Origin: Enterococcus rotai
GTDB taxonomy: Bacteria; Bacillota; Bacilli; Lactobacillales; Enterococcaceae
Assembly: GCF_001465345.1 (NCBI RefSeq)
Contig: NZ_CP013655.1
Coordinates: forward strand, 1,157,710 to 1,215,345
Reading direction: 5' to 3'
DNA length: 57,636 nucleotides
How positions within the stretch are numbered: the stretch's first letter is position 1; each line of letters starts with the position of its first letter. The notes beneath the pieces are model-generated. The model was not told the origin of the DNA. It ran no database searches and saw only the letters and a program-made list of their open reading frames with translations. This document shows positions 1 through 6,920 of the stretch, piece by piece. Both the position numbers and the translations under genes were made by a program.

Positions 1-152
1 ATTTCCGATTTACCAGAACCTGTTGTCCCAGCGACTAACCCATGAGGTCCGTGAGCTTTTTCATGTAAGTTCAAGTAGACAATATCATCTTTTCCACGTA
101 AACCAAGCGGTATAGCTAATGTTTTATTAGCTGTATTCTGTGTAATACTAAC
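1..152 (-). pseudogene. essC: 5'-truncated second essC copy (runs off left edge)
   Basis: Reading the minus strand, an open frame encodes the segment of EssC leading into the first FtsK-type ATPase P-loop (GTTGSGKSE) and continues beyond position 1. Bases 1-104 are identical to 9349-9452 in the complete essC; similarity decays upstream and stops near base 152. The frame stays open to a TAG at 198-200 but contains no ATG, GTG or TTG start and no ribosome binding site, so this copy has no FHA or membrane domains and is probably silent. It is best read as a spare essC 3' module, perhaps with its own cargo genes left of the window. Seen directly: the repeat and missing start. Inferred: the reservoir role. 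Confidence 0.85.
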
Positions 153-186
153 AAAATAGGGAATAATATTAGGTGGGTAAAAGAAA

Positions 187-224
187 AAAGTAAAAAACTA
201 CTAAAAATAGTAATTTTTTACTTT
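187..224 (-). terminator. AT-only terminator hairpin after the 101-aa gene
   Basis: Arms 187-197 and 214-224 are perfect 11-bp complements, and on the minus strand they are followed by a T-rich tract. It lies 10 bases past the stop of the 101-aa gene and would also insulate the essC fragment from its transcription. Confidence 0.55.
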
Positions 225-233
225 AAGGATGAC

Positions 234-539
234 TCAATATTTAACTTTTTCTTTTTGTCTCAACTCTGTAATTTGTTTCTCCATTTCCTGCAATGCTTGT
301 GAAAAGTCTTTATGAAATGTACAGAAAATTTGAGAGCATGCATAGTAATTACTTGCAATTTTCTTCTTGTTTACTGGTCTTTGTTTATCACTAAAAAAAT
401 TATTTAGTAGGTTCAGTGCATTTTGCCAAGAATTGAGTTGTTCTAAAAGGTCATGTAATGAGTAGATATCTTGGTGGCTAATACTTTTAATTGGTTGATT
501 TCTGTCGTTTTTAATATTTAATGGTTGTATTTTATTCAT
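234..539 (-). CDS. Hypothetical 101-aa helical protein
   Basis: I do not recognise this family. The ATG at 539 is preceded by AAGGAG with good spacing and the frame ends just before a terminator hairpin, so it looks like a real gene. The product is soluble, without signal peptide or membrane segment, rich in Asn, Gln and Lys, and predicted mostly helical, with a C-terminal heptad-like stretch (residues about 78-98). A tiny ORF with an unusually strong Shine-Dalgarno sequence lies upstream on the same strand (675-707), and an XRE regulator diverges at 924. Its position between an XRE gene and an essC fragment suggests accessory DNA; a small immunity or regulatory protein is possible but not shown. 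Confidence 0.6.
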   Translation of the reverse strand: MNKIQPLNIKNDRNQPIKSISHQDIYSLHDLLEQLNSWQNALNLLNNFFSDKQRPVNKKKIASNYYACSQIFCTFHKDFSQALQEMEKQITELRQKEKVKY

Positions 540-674
540 GGTGATTCTCCTTCAAATTTTTTGGAGAATTTCTTAAATGTATGATATACTCAACTTGTCT
601 AGGGTGGAGTTTTAATTTAAGAAATTCGTTTCTTATTTTTAGAGCTCTGCTTTTTGTTTTAATAATTCATGAAT

Positions 675-707
675 TCAAAATAAATAAACTTGTTTACTTA
701 GGTTCAT
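675..707 (-). CDS. 10-codon leader ORF with near-perfect Shine-Dalgarno
   Basis: On the minus strand, ATG at 707 begins a 10-residue peptide (MNLSKQVYLF) ending in TGA. It is preceded 5 bases upstream by a 13-base match to the complement of the 16S rRNA 3' tail (plus strand 712-724), far stronger than other sites here. It lies about 135 bases upstream of the 101-aa gene, with a small hairpin between. The arrangement resembles a regulatory leader peptide or short signal peptide, but nothing proves translation. Confidence 0.4.
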   Translation of the reverse strand: MNLSKQVYLF

Positions 708-871
708 GTTAGATCACCTCCTTTAAATAGAGCCTTCTGTATTTTTAGACGTCTAGGATATAAGATAATAATTATTCCTATACAAAAGAATGTTTCTATT
801 AACTTTACACTCTCATTATACATATTTCTGTTTACTTTATCAAGCGTTAAAGTAAACATTTAAATACTTTT

Positions 872-900
872 TTGAAAAATATTGTAAAACCTAGTATAGT
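872..900 (+). promoter_or_regulatory. Promoter of the XRE regulator
   Basis: TTGAAA at 872-877 and TATAGT at 895-900, separated by 17 bases. Transcription would start at about 907, after the first ATG of the frame (906), which favours the TTG start at 924. The perfect inverted repeat 830-857 sits just upstream of the -35 element, a position suited to control by the regulator itself. Confidence 0.6.
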
Positions 901-923
901 AATATATGAAAGAAGGTGCTATT

Positions 924-1397
924 TTGGAGCAATTAGGAATCAATATTAGGAAATTACGTAAAGTCAGAGGTATGACACAGGAAGAACTGGCAGAAAATGC
1001 TAAAACAACGAAGCAAAGTATTTTAAAGATCGAAAAAGGAGAAACAATTCCTCTGAGTACGACTCTTTACGCGATTGCATCTTCATTAGGCACAACTGTT
1101 GAGACTCTTTTTAGTGAGAATATTGAGCTTAGTCAGACTTCTGAAAATATAGTTTTAGATGTTTTGAGGAAACAAGCCTCATTTAATGAACTACATAGAA
1201 ATATTTTGGAAGACAGTAAAGACGATGAATTTGATAAAGTAAATTTAGAGAAGGAGAGGAAACTACTTCTTTCAGAATTAGATATAGACAATCTAAGTAA
1301 CAAAAAATTGTATGAACTTATTTTATTGAAACAGATGTCTGATTTAGAAAGTGCACGGGAGGAATATTTAAACACTAATAGTAACTACTTGCAGTGA
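924..1397 (+). CDS. XRE-family transcriptional regulator
   Basis: The N-terminal ~60 residues form a Cro/CI-type helix-turn-helix: LGINIRKLRKVRGMTQEELA, then TTKQSILKIEKGE as the recognition region and a TLYAIASSLG core helix. The remaining ~90 residues are charged and helical, likely for oligomerisation or partner binding. I prefer the TTG start at 924, since GAAGGTG lies six bases upstream, whereas the ATG at 906 has no ribosome binding site and precedes the predicted transcription start. The gene's natural downstream terminator (2936-2985) is now cut off by an ISL3 element inserted 22 bases after its stop. Targets probably include its own promoter and the divergent 101-aa gene (inference). 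Confidence 0.85.
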   Translation: MEQLGINIRKLRKVRGMTQEELAENAKTTKQSILKIEKGETIPLSTTLYAIASSLGTTVETLFSENIELSQTSENIVLDVLRKQASFNELHRNILEDSKDDEFDKVNLEKERKLLLSELDIDNLSNKKLYELILLKQMSDLESAREEYLNTNSNYLQ

Positions 1398-1419
1398 CTT
1401 TTTTGTAGTTTTTATTCAT

Positions 1420-1427
1420 CAAAAATA
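1420..1427. repeat. Left target-site duplication of the ISL3 element
   Basis: The octamer caaaaata abuts the left inverted repeat and recurs exactly at 2933-2940 beyond the right one. Eight-bp duplications are usual for ISL3 elements, so this reports a transposition event that is not badly eroded. Confidence 0.9.
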
Positions 1428-2932
1428 GGCTCTATACTTTCTGATGTTGGTGAGAAATCACTGGCATCTTTTTTAATGCAAAATAATAGAAAAGACACCC
1501 TGATATCCTTTAGAATTAAGTCGACGAAAACCAATCAAAAGGGGAAATCAAGATGTCCTATACAAATCTTATCAAAAATACCTTAGATATTCTAGACTTA
1601 AACATTACTTTTAATGAAAATTCTTTAAAAAAGGAACGCATCAAAGGACGGATCTGCCAAGTATTCTCGGGTACATTGGATTATTTAGCTCACTCCTGTC
1701 CTCATTGTGGTGCCAAAGAAGACGGATCGATTATTCGTGGGAGCTTTACAACCTGTCTGATTTTACTAAATGATGTTTCTGAATACCAAACTTATTTACG
1801 CTTAAAGAAACGCCGTTTCTTCTGTCATTCTTGTGATAGAACTTTTATCGCTGAAACAAGTCTTATCGAAAAGTGTTGTTCAATCTCGAAGAAAGTGAAG
1901 CTTTCGATTGCCGATCGTTTAAGAAAAACCATGTCTATGAGCGAAATTGCCCGTCAAAAGAAGGTCTCTGTTTCCTCTGTTTATCGCGTATTGAAACAAT
2001 TTTACGAACCAAAAAAAATCAATCGGCTCACCTTGCCAGAAGTCCTTTGTTTTGATGAATTCAAATCAGTGAAACAAGTTGCTGCTTCTATGAGCTTTAT
2101 CATGATGGACGGGCAAACAAAACAGTTAATGGATGTCGTTGAAAATCGGCAACTTCCTTTTTTAGAACGCTATTTCTCACGATTTCCTTTGGCAGTTCGT
2201 GAAGGTGTAAAATACATTGTTTGCGACATGTATGCGCCTTATTTTTCTTTAATTAAGAAACTATTTCCCAAGGCTCAGGTTGTTCTTGACCGCTTTCATA
2301 TTGTGCAACACATTGGGCGAACGTTCTTAAAACACCGCATTCAACGAATGAATACCTTTCTTCATAAGGGAAATGGAGAGGCAAAAAAATATCGTCATCT
2401 AAAGAAATACTGGAAAGTTCTTCAAAAGAATCAATCAAAGCTCAATTTTGAAAAACGCCATTGGCGTCCTTCTTTCCGTGCCTATTTAACAGAAACTGAA
2501 CTCGTAGATCGGTTACTTGCTTATGATGAAGAATTGAAAGCTGGCTATATCTGTTATCAGGATTTTCTCTACGCCATACAAACAAGAGATTACGCACGGT
2601 TTCATGCGTTATTAGAACAAGATTATTCTAGGCTTCCAGATTATTATCAAACGACCATTACTACCTTTAAAAAAGTTCAAACGGGCATTAAAAATGCGTT
2701 GGATTTGCCTTATTCCAACGGACCATTAGAATGCTTGAATAACCATATAAAAGTACTAAAGAGAAACGCCTATGGCTTCCGTAACTTCTATAATTTTAAA
2801 TTGAGAATTACTTTATGCTTTGGCACTGTTCTTTTTCAACCAAATAGAAAAACCTAGAGGAATTTCTCTCTAGGCTTCATCATTGATTTAATTCTTTAGA
2901 TTTTCTTCACCAACATTAGTTGACAAAGAGCC
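1428..2932 (+). mobile_element. Complete ISL3-family insertion sequence (1505 bp)
   Basis: Imperfect terminal inverted repeats of about 30 bp, both starting ggctct and sharing atgttggtga (1428-1457 and the complement of 2903-2932), bound one transposase gene. Flanking 8-bp duplications are exact. The element sits between the XRE gene and a long terminator hairpin whose left arm overlaps the duplicated target, so insertion was at the edge of the hairpin. All parts look intact, so it may still be active. Confidence 0.93.
1553..2857 (+). CDS. ISL3-family transposase
   Basis: A 434-residue transposase with the ISL3 layout: an N-terminal zinc finger (CPHC near residue 50 and CHSC near residue 93), a helix-turn-helix near residues 120-145 (SMSEIARQKKVSVSSVYRVL), and a DDE catalytic core. 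Candidate acidic residues are in VLCFDEFKS, YIVCDMYAPY, VVLDRFHIVQ and the C-terminal NGPLECLNNHIK block. It moves the surrounding 1505-bp element by cut-and-paste or replicative transfer. The ATG follows AAAAGGGG with good spacing. Length is normal for the family and there is no frameshift. Confidence 0.95.
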   Translation: MSYTNLIKNTLDILDLNITFNENSLKKERIKGRICQVFSGTLDYLAHSCPHCGAKEDGSIIRGSFTTCLILLNDVSEYQTYLRLKKRRFFCHSCDRTFIAETSLIEKCCSISKKVKLSIADRLRKTMSMSEIARQKKVSVSSVYRVLKQFYEPKKINRLTLPEVLCFDEFKSVKQVAASMSFIMMDGQTKQLMDVVENRQLPFLERYFSRFPLAVREGVKYIVCDMYAPYFSLIKKLFPKAQVVLDRFHIVQHIGRTFLKHRIQRMNTFLHKGNGEAKKYRHLKKYWKVLQKNQSKLNFEKRHWRPSFRAYLTETELVDRLLAYDEELKAGYICYQDFLYAIQTRDYARFHALLEQDYSRLPDYYQTTITTFKKVQTGIKNALDLPYSNGPLECLNNHIKVLKRNAYGFRNFYNFKLRITLCFGTVLFQPNRKT

Positions 2933-2940
2933 CAAAAATA
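2933..2940. repeat. Right target-site duplication of the ISL3 element
   Basis: Exact copy of the octamer caaaaata at 1420-1427. It forms part of the left arm of the terminator at 2936-2985. Confidence 0.9.
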
Positions 2941-2985
2941 GTAAAAGCTTTAAGTAGTCTTTCTAGCTTAAAGCTTTTACTATTT
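2936..2985. terminator. Strong bidirectional terminator at the end of the T7SS cargo block
   Basis: Arms 2936-2954 and 2967-2985 are 19-bp perfect complements with a 12-base loop, with A/T tracts on both sides. It ends the minus-strand T7SS operon (last stop at 3018) and, before the IS insertion, would have ended the XRE transcript from the left. Confidence 0.85.
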
Positions 2986-3017
2986 TTTAGTTTATATTTT
3001 ATTTACACTTAATCTTC

Positions 3018-3428
3018 CTATTGCTTCTTCTTTTTTTCTTCGTATTCTATTCGGATAACTTTTAGATAAGAATAATGACGAAATAATAAAATGACACCAC
3101 ATAGGATAAGTATTAATTCTAATCTTCCCCAAGTAAAGGAACTATAACTAGAAAAAATATTAGTAAAGCCTGAAGCTAAACAGCAAATAAATATCCACCA
3201 CGCAGTTGAGTTTTTTGGAAATTTTTTTTCTTTATTTACTAACCAAAACATTATGATAGTCTGAATAACCGCACGAATAATCATTCCACTTAGGAGTAGC
3301 CCATATAAATAGTATTGACTCCCAGCCCAAAATCCAAAAATAACATTAAATATTGTCATTATTACTTGGACAAAAAGAAGAATATTAGCTATTTGGTCTA
3401 GTTTGTCTCCCGCATATTTACTTTGCAC
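3018..3428 (-). CDS. Small polytopic membrane protein, candidate immunity protein
   Basis: I choose GTG at 3428 because AAGGAG lies about 10 bases before it; a longer frame from ATG 3467 has no ribosome binding site and would overlap the previous gene by 50 bases, against 11 for the GTG. The 136-residue product has about four hydrophobic segments (ANILLFVQVIMTIFNVIFGF, a YLYGLLLSGMIIRAVIQTII stretch, WWIFICCLASGF, LELILILCGVILLF) and a basic tail. No family is recognised. It is the last gene of the T7SS cargo block; small multi-pass proteins in this position commonly protect the producer against membrane-acting T7SS toxins, so immunity is a reasonable but untested role. Confidence 0.65.
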   Translation of the reverse strand: MQSKYAGDKLDQIANILLFVQVIMTIFNVIFGFWAGSQYYLYGLLLSGMIIRAVIQTIIMFWLVNKEKKFPKNSTAWWIFICCLASGFTNIFSSYSSFTWGRLELILILCGVILLFRHYSYLKVIRIEYEEKKKKQ

Positions 3429-3891
3429 TATCTTGTAGCTCCTTTTCGGATAATTCATCTGTATCATAGCTTATTTCATTGCAATAGTTAATGATCAATT
3501 GGTAGTTATCGTTTGATAGTTTTTGATTATCATATCGATCGTTTCCAAAGTCAATTAAATCTAAGCGCACATCATTTGGAAGAAGCTCTTCATAACAATT
3601 TTTATTGGTTCTTAAAGCACCTGTGAAGTATTCTTTTCCAAATAATGATAATGTAACTCCAAATTCGATTTCTTTGACTGGTTTCTTAGTTTGATTAAGT
3701 AGAGCATACTCTAATACCATGGTTTCATTTTTTATGGTCATATTTCCAGTGATGAGTACTAATTCATTTAGTGGAAAGTTTTCTTTGTTATTTTCAAAAT
3801 AATTATTCCAAGCATCAATATATTCTTTATTAGTAATTATCGGTTCATACTCGGGAGTTTCTTTTAAATACTTTGCCCAATTAATTCTCAT
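3418..3891 (-). CDS. Hypothetical 157-aa T7SS-cargo protein related to the upstream lipoprotein
   Basis: Unrecognised family. The protein lacks a signal peptide and appears mixed alpha/beta, with a central beta-rich part (LVLITGNMTIKNETMVLEYA, then KEIEFGVTLSLFGKEYF). By eye this matches the pattern of the lipoprotein encoded just upstream: strand, LEYALLNQTKKPVKEIE against LGVFFINSSKNNINSIK, then a PNDVR/VSPRT turn. That suggests a shared fold or an old duplication. The start overlaps the lipoprotein stop by 11 bases, with GAGAAGGTG upstream, so the two are probably translationally coupled. A role in cargo handling or immunity is inferred from position only. Confidence 0.6.
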   Translation of the reverse strand: MRINWAKYLKETPEYEPIITNKEYIDAWNNYFENNKENFPLNELVLITGNMTIKNETMVLEYALLNQTKKPVKEIEFGVTLSLFGKEYFTGALRTNKNCYEELLPNDVRLDLIDFGNDRYDNQKLSNDNYQLIINYCNEISYDTDELSEKELQDSAK

Positions 3892-4519
3892 TTGTATTGT
3901 TCACCTTCTCTCCATTTAGTTCCAAATCTTTGATTTCGAAGGTAATGTCGGAGCCAGTATTCTCTTTTAGTCTGTCAAGATACTCTATAGGAGCATTTGC
4001 AGAAATAGTTCTAGGAGAAACACCATTTACAGGAAGGTTAGGAAAATCATCTCCTTCAAAATTAACTTCTATAAATTCACCTTCGGAAATATTTTTAAAA
4101 TTGGGTTTAAGGAGCATTTTTATACTATTAATATTATTTTTTGATGAATTAATAAAAAATACGCCTAGTGTATAGCGTTCTTCTTCTGGAGAATAATGCA
4201 TAGAGTAAGTTAATATATTGAGTTTCTTAGTAGGATCAATTCTAGATTCTACGTTTAAGAATGCTTTTTCAAAGAAATCATTTTCTATAAAGGTAGCTAT
4301 ATCTTGTTCAGATTTTTTATTATTTTCAGATAAAAGTACGGTATATTTTCCTATTCTATGACCATTATCCACGGTTTTTTTTTGGTTATCTGTTAGGCTA
4401 TTTGCAGTAGTTTGAGAACTAGATTCAACACTATTATTCAAAGTATTTTTCTGACAGGCAGTTAGTAAAATTAAAATTAAAAATGTTAATGTAAATTTGA
4501 CGCGTCTATTATTAGTCAT
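3881..4519 (-). CDS. Putative lipoprotein in the T7SS cargo block
   Basis: The 212-residue product begins with basic residues, a hydrophobic stretch (FTLTFLILILL) and a lipobox (LTAC, Cys at about residue 22), so it should be lipid-anchored on the outer face of the membrane. A Ser/Thr/Asn-rich linker follows, then a domain with beta-strand character (LNILTYSMHYSPEEERYTLG). ATG at 4519 follows GAAGGGG. It lies directly after the putative effector gene and overlaps the next gene. In staphylococci some T7SS lipase effectors are paired with lipoprotein immunity proteins, so an immunity or chaperone role outside the membrane is possible. Family not identified. Confidence 0.7.
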   Translation of the reverse strand: MTNNRRVKFTLTFLILILLTACQKNTLNNSVESSSQTTANSLTDNQKKTVDNGHRIGKYTVLLSENNKKSEQDIATFIENDFFEKAFLNVESRIDPTKKLNILTYSMHYSPEEERYTLGVFFINSSKNNINSIKMLLKPNFKNISEGEFIEVNFEGDDFPNLPVNGVSPRTISANAPIEYLDRLKENTGSDITFEIKDLELNGEKVNNTNEN

Positions 4520-4534
4520 ATTTTTCCCCTTCGG

Positions 4535-5686
4535 TTATAAACCAGTATCAATGTCTATGAGCTCTTTTTTACTACCAGAAATCCCGATTCCGACTAAGCC
4601 AGGTTTACTTACATCAAAACCATCAGTTCCTAATTTTGCTTTTATTTCTCCAGATAGCAAAGATAGATCGATTTTACCACTGACTTTGTGTAAATCATCT
4701 TCCCAGAAAGTAACTTCATAACTACCTTTCGCGGCGCTACCTCCTAAAGCGATATTTGCTCCTTTTTGGTTAACTGTACCTTTTAATGAAGCATTACCTA
4801 CAGACCATGAAGTATCCCCTAAGTCGACTGAGGCAAGACTTCCTGAGGCAGAACCACTCATTCCCATACCCGATTTTAAAGAAGGGTTCCCAGAACCATT
4901 TATATCAACATTAGATGACATTGATGGCTTAAGAAGATCAGCACTTGCAGAACCATTCACATCTAAGAAAGTTACTTTTGACATATTAGGATATAAAATT
5001 TTATATTTGCCATCCTCATATATTAATTTTGCATCTTTTCCTAGTATATCTAATGGTTGAGTCGGTAAAGGCCAAGATTTCATATTTTTGAATGTATAAT
5101 ATTCGCGTAAAACCTTAATTTGGTCATCTGATAAATTACGATACAGTTCTCTGATTTTTTCTTCAATTTGCTCTGGTGATAGTAATTTATTCATTCTGAC
5201 CTCACTTTCTAGGCGCTTGTTACGGCCATCAACAACGCCAGGAATCTTATCAATATTTCCAGCACTACCTACAGCTTTTAGTCCTGAATTTAGTCCTGGT
5301 GCAGTAAGGGAGGAAGCACTTTGGATTTTGCTTTTGTACTGACTTATTATAGTCTTCAATTGTTTTACTTCATCAGAACGAGCTGTAATTTTTTCTTTTA
5401 TTTCACGATCATCTGTTTGAGCTTTTTCCTCTGCATCAGTTAATGCTGTTTTGATACCCGTAACGTATCCATCCAATTTTGTAGTTAATGTAGATGAGGA
5501 TGAGGCGCCAGAAAATTCATCCGATAAAGTACCTTCAATTGATAGTTCACATTCTTCAATTAGACTGTCAATTTTTGATGCTAGTTTTTCTGCTGAGCTA
5601 TAGTATGTGTCTATATCTGTAGCAACACTTGCTATATCTGTATTATACTTTTCTATTGCTTCACTTGAAAGCTTTCTTTTTCCCAT
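4535..5686 (-). CDS. Putative T7SSb effector: helical LXG-like head, Gly/Ser-rich beta tail
   Basis: The 383-residue protein has an N-terminal ~130-residue helical, coiled-coil-like region (AIEKYNTDIASVATDIDTYY onward) like the targeting head of LXG or related T7SS substrates. A charged middle section follows (RLESEVRMNKLLSPEQIEEK). From about residue 245 the C-terminus is rich in Gly, Ser and alternating hydrophobics (NGSASADLL, SGSASGSLASVDLG, GGSAAKGSYEVTFWEDD), suggesting extended beta structure or a membrane-active module. No catalytic signature is visible. It is shorter than most LXG toxins and lacks a clear LXG consensus, so the class is tentative. GGAGGT overlaps the stop of the preceding partner gene, indicating tight coupling. 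Confidence 0.65.
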   Translation of the reverse strand: MGKRKLSSEAIEKYNTDIASVATDIDTYYSSAEKLASKIDSLIEECELSIEGTLSDEFSGASSSSTLTTKLDGYVTGIKTALTDAEEKAQTDDREIKEKITARSDEVKQLKTIISQYKSKIQSASSLTAPGLNSGLKAVGSAGNIDKIPGVVDGRNKRLESEVRMNKLLSPEQIEEKIRELYRNLSDDQIKVLREYYTFKNMKSWPLPTQPLDILGKDAKLIYEDGKYKILYPNMSKVTFLDVNGSASADLLKPSMSSNVDINGSGNPSLKSGMGMSGSASGSLASVDLGDTSWSVGNASLKGTVNQKGANIALGGSAAKGSYEVTFWEDDLHKVSGKIDLSLLSGEIKAKLGTDGFDVSKPGLVGIGISGSKKELIDIDTGL

Positions 5687-5689
5687 TTG

Positions 5690-6145
5690 TTACCTCCAAC
5701 TAGATATATTTGCTCCAGAGCTTATTACTTTATTAATATAGCTATCTAACTCTTCGAAAAGAGTGGCATCGCTTATAATTTTTTTAGATAAAGATTCAAA
5801 AAAACCTGTCACTTCCATCATATAGGTAAGAAAATTTTCAACATACTCTTTGTAACTTTCATCGGAATCTGAGTCCCAATCTTCTTTAGTTAATGCACTT
5901 TTTTTAGATTCTATTAGTTTCACACCTTCTTGCAATTGAGCTAAACCTAACATAATATTAGTGCAAATCTCTGTTTCAATTTTTCCCTTATCAATCAGTA
6001 CTCCAGCACCCATCGCATAGGAAGCTTTTGTTTCTGCTGCTTTTGGCTTATATCCCCCTGCATATGATGGGGTAGGTTGAGTACTAGAATATGATGGTGT
6101 ATAAATTTTATTAATGACGTCTCCTGTAGTCGGCATATTGCTCAT
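5690..6145 (-). CDS. WXG100-like helical partner of the T7SS effector (Lap-type)
   Basis: A 151-residue protein with a Pro/Ser/Tyr-rich N-terminus (residues 1-35) and a long helical hairpin. The turn contains W near residue 100 (KEDWDSDSDESYKEY), placed like the WXG turn of Esx proteins but with Gly replaced. It lies between a shorter WXG-like gene and the putative effector. LXG effectors of streptococci and enterococci are delivered with small helical Lap proteins that bind the LXG head, and this gene fits that role by size, fold and position. Exact family assignment is uncertain. Confidence 0.65.
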   Translation of the reverse strand: MSNMPTTGDVINKIYTPSYSSTQPTPSYAGGYKPKAAETKASYAMGAGVLIDKGKIETEICTNIMLGLAQLQEGVKLIESKKSALTKEDWDSDSDESYKEYVENFLTYMMEVTGFFESLSKKIISDATLFEELDSYINKVISSGANISSWR

Positions 6146-6159
6146 TTTAAAACCTCCTT

Positions 6160-6429
6160 TTATAATGATTCGAAACGTTCATAAGCTGCATTCAAATCAC
6201 TAAGAACTAAGTCGTTATATTTATCAGTTGGAGCAATTACATCAGATTTAATAATGTTCATTAATTCTTCTATACTCTTTCCAGCTTCGCCTTTGTAACC
6301 TTTACTTTCGATACCTTCAAGGGCTTTTTCTATATTAACTAACCCATTATGGATATTTAGAAAGCCTGTTTTTAATGCATCTTTTTGTTCAGCTAATTTA
6401 TCTGTTTCCACTTTTAATTTATATCCCAT
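6160..6429 (-). CDS. WXG100-superfamily-like small protein
   Basis: An 89-residue all-helical protein of the size and heptad pattern of WXG100/Lap proteins. The turn between the two helices reads GIESKGYKGEAGKSIEELM, with YKG where WXG would be, so the Trp is replaced by Tyr. It resembles the DUF3130/TIGR04197-type partners found beside LXG effectors. It probably pairs with the 151-aa protein to present the 383-aa effector to EssC (inference from gene order). The spacing of 14 bases from each neighbour indicates a single operon. Confidence 0.7.
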   Translation of the reverse strand: MGYKLKVETDKLAEQKDALKTGFLNIHNGLVNIEKALEGIESKGYKGEAGKSIEELMNIIKSDVIAPTDKYNDLVLSDLNAAYERFESL

Positions 6430-6444
6430 AATTATGCTCCCTCA

Positions 6445-6909
6445 TTATACAATTGAATTTAATGCTTGTTTGAATAAAAATTGTGTATTTGTTAAATCTG
6501 TTATTGTTGAACTTAAATCTGAGCGTAGTGTTTCAATTTTTTTATCTAATTTTGTCTGTGCTTTTATTCCTTTATCCCATGCGCGTTTTACAGCTTCTTT
6601 TGCAGTTGTTCCATCGCCAATGAGTGCTGAAGCCTGTGCATTGACCCCATTCATATAATTTCCTTTTAAATCTTCAGTATCAACTTCATCAAATTTATTT
6701 TTTGAAGTGTCTATTAAATCGCGCAATTCTCCATGATTAGTATCTAGGGATGTAATATTACTATCTAAAAAAATTTTTTTCATTGTTAGAAATTCAATTT
6801 TAGTCGTCAAAGAAGTGATTTTGGACTCCATTGCTCTGATCTCAGGTTGGTAAACATTTTTTATATTTTGACGTTCTACATTTTTTTCAGCTTCTGTTTT
6901 TTTTGCCAT
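6445..6909 (-). CDS. Coiled-coil DUF5082-like T7SS partner protein
   Basis: A 154-residue, highly charged helical protein. The first half is a coiled coil (EIRAMESKITSLTTKIEFLT), a DTNHGEL turn follows, and the C-terminal half is amphipathic helix (TKLDKKIETLRSDLSSTITD). This matches the YwqH/DUF5082 style protein that commonly lies directly after essC and before LXG genes. ATG at 6909 follows AAAGGAG, 11 bases after the essC stop, so it belongs to the same transcript. Its likely role is effector targeting or chaperoning. Confidence 0.65.
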   Translation of the reverse strand: MAKKTEAEKNVERQNIKNVYQPEIRAMESKITSLTTKIEFLTMKKIFLDSNITSLDTNHGELRDLIDTSKNKFDEVDTEDLKGNYMNGVNAQASALIGDGTTAKEAVKRAWDKGIKAQTKLDKKIETLRSDLSSTITDLTNTQFLFKQALNSIV

Positions 6910-6920
6910 AGAATTCTCCT

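Larger units (their letters stand above)
540..923. promoter_or_regulatory. Divergent control region between the 101-aa gene and the XRE gene
   Basis: About 380 bases without a full-size gene. It holds the tiny ORF at 675-707, a short hairpin on its 3' side (taagaaa/tttctta arms near 616-633), a perfect inverted repeat at 830-839/848-857 (gtttacttta/taaagtaaac) and the XRE promoter at 872-900. A looser copy of the repeat (taaataaac-tt-gtttactta) lies at 681-700, inside the tiny ORF. The repeats are plausible operators for the adjacent XRE protein, which could then control both directions. Confidence 0.5.

Noticed and set aside
712-724. Match to the 3' end of 16S rRNA
   Set aside because: Only 13 bases match, there is no rRNA sequence to the left, and on the minus strand it serves as a ribosome binding site for a tiny ORF.
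4360-4380. DnaA-box-like ttatccacg
   Set aside because: A single imperfect copy inside the lipoprotein gene, with no cluster or AT-rich unwinding region; not an origin.
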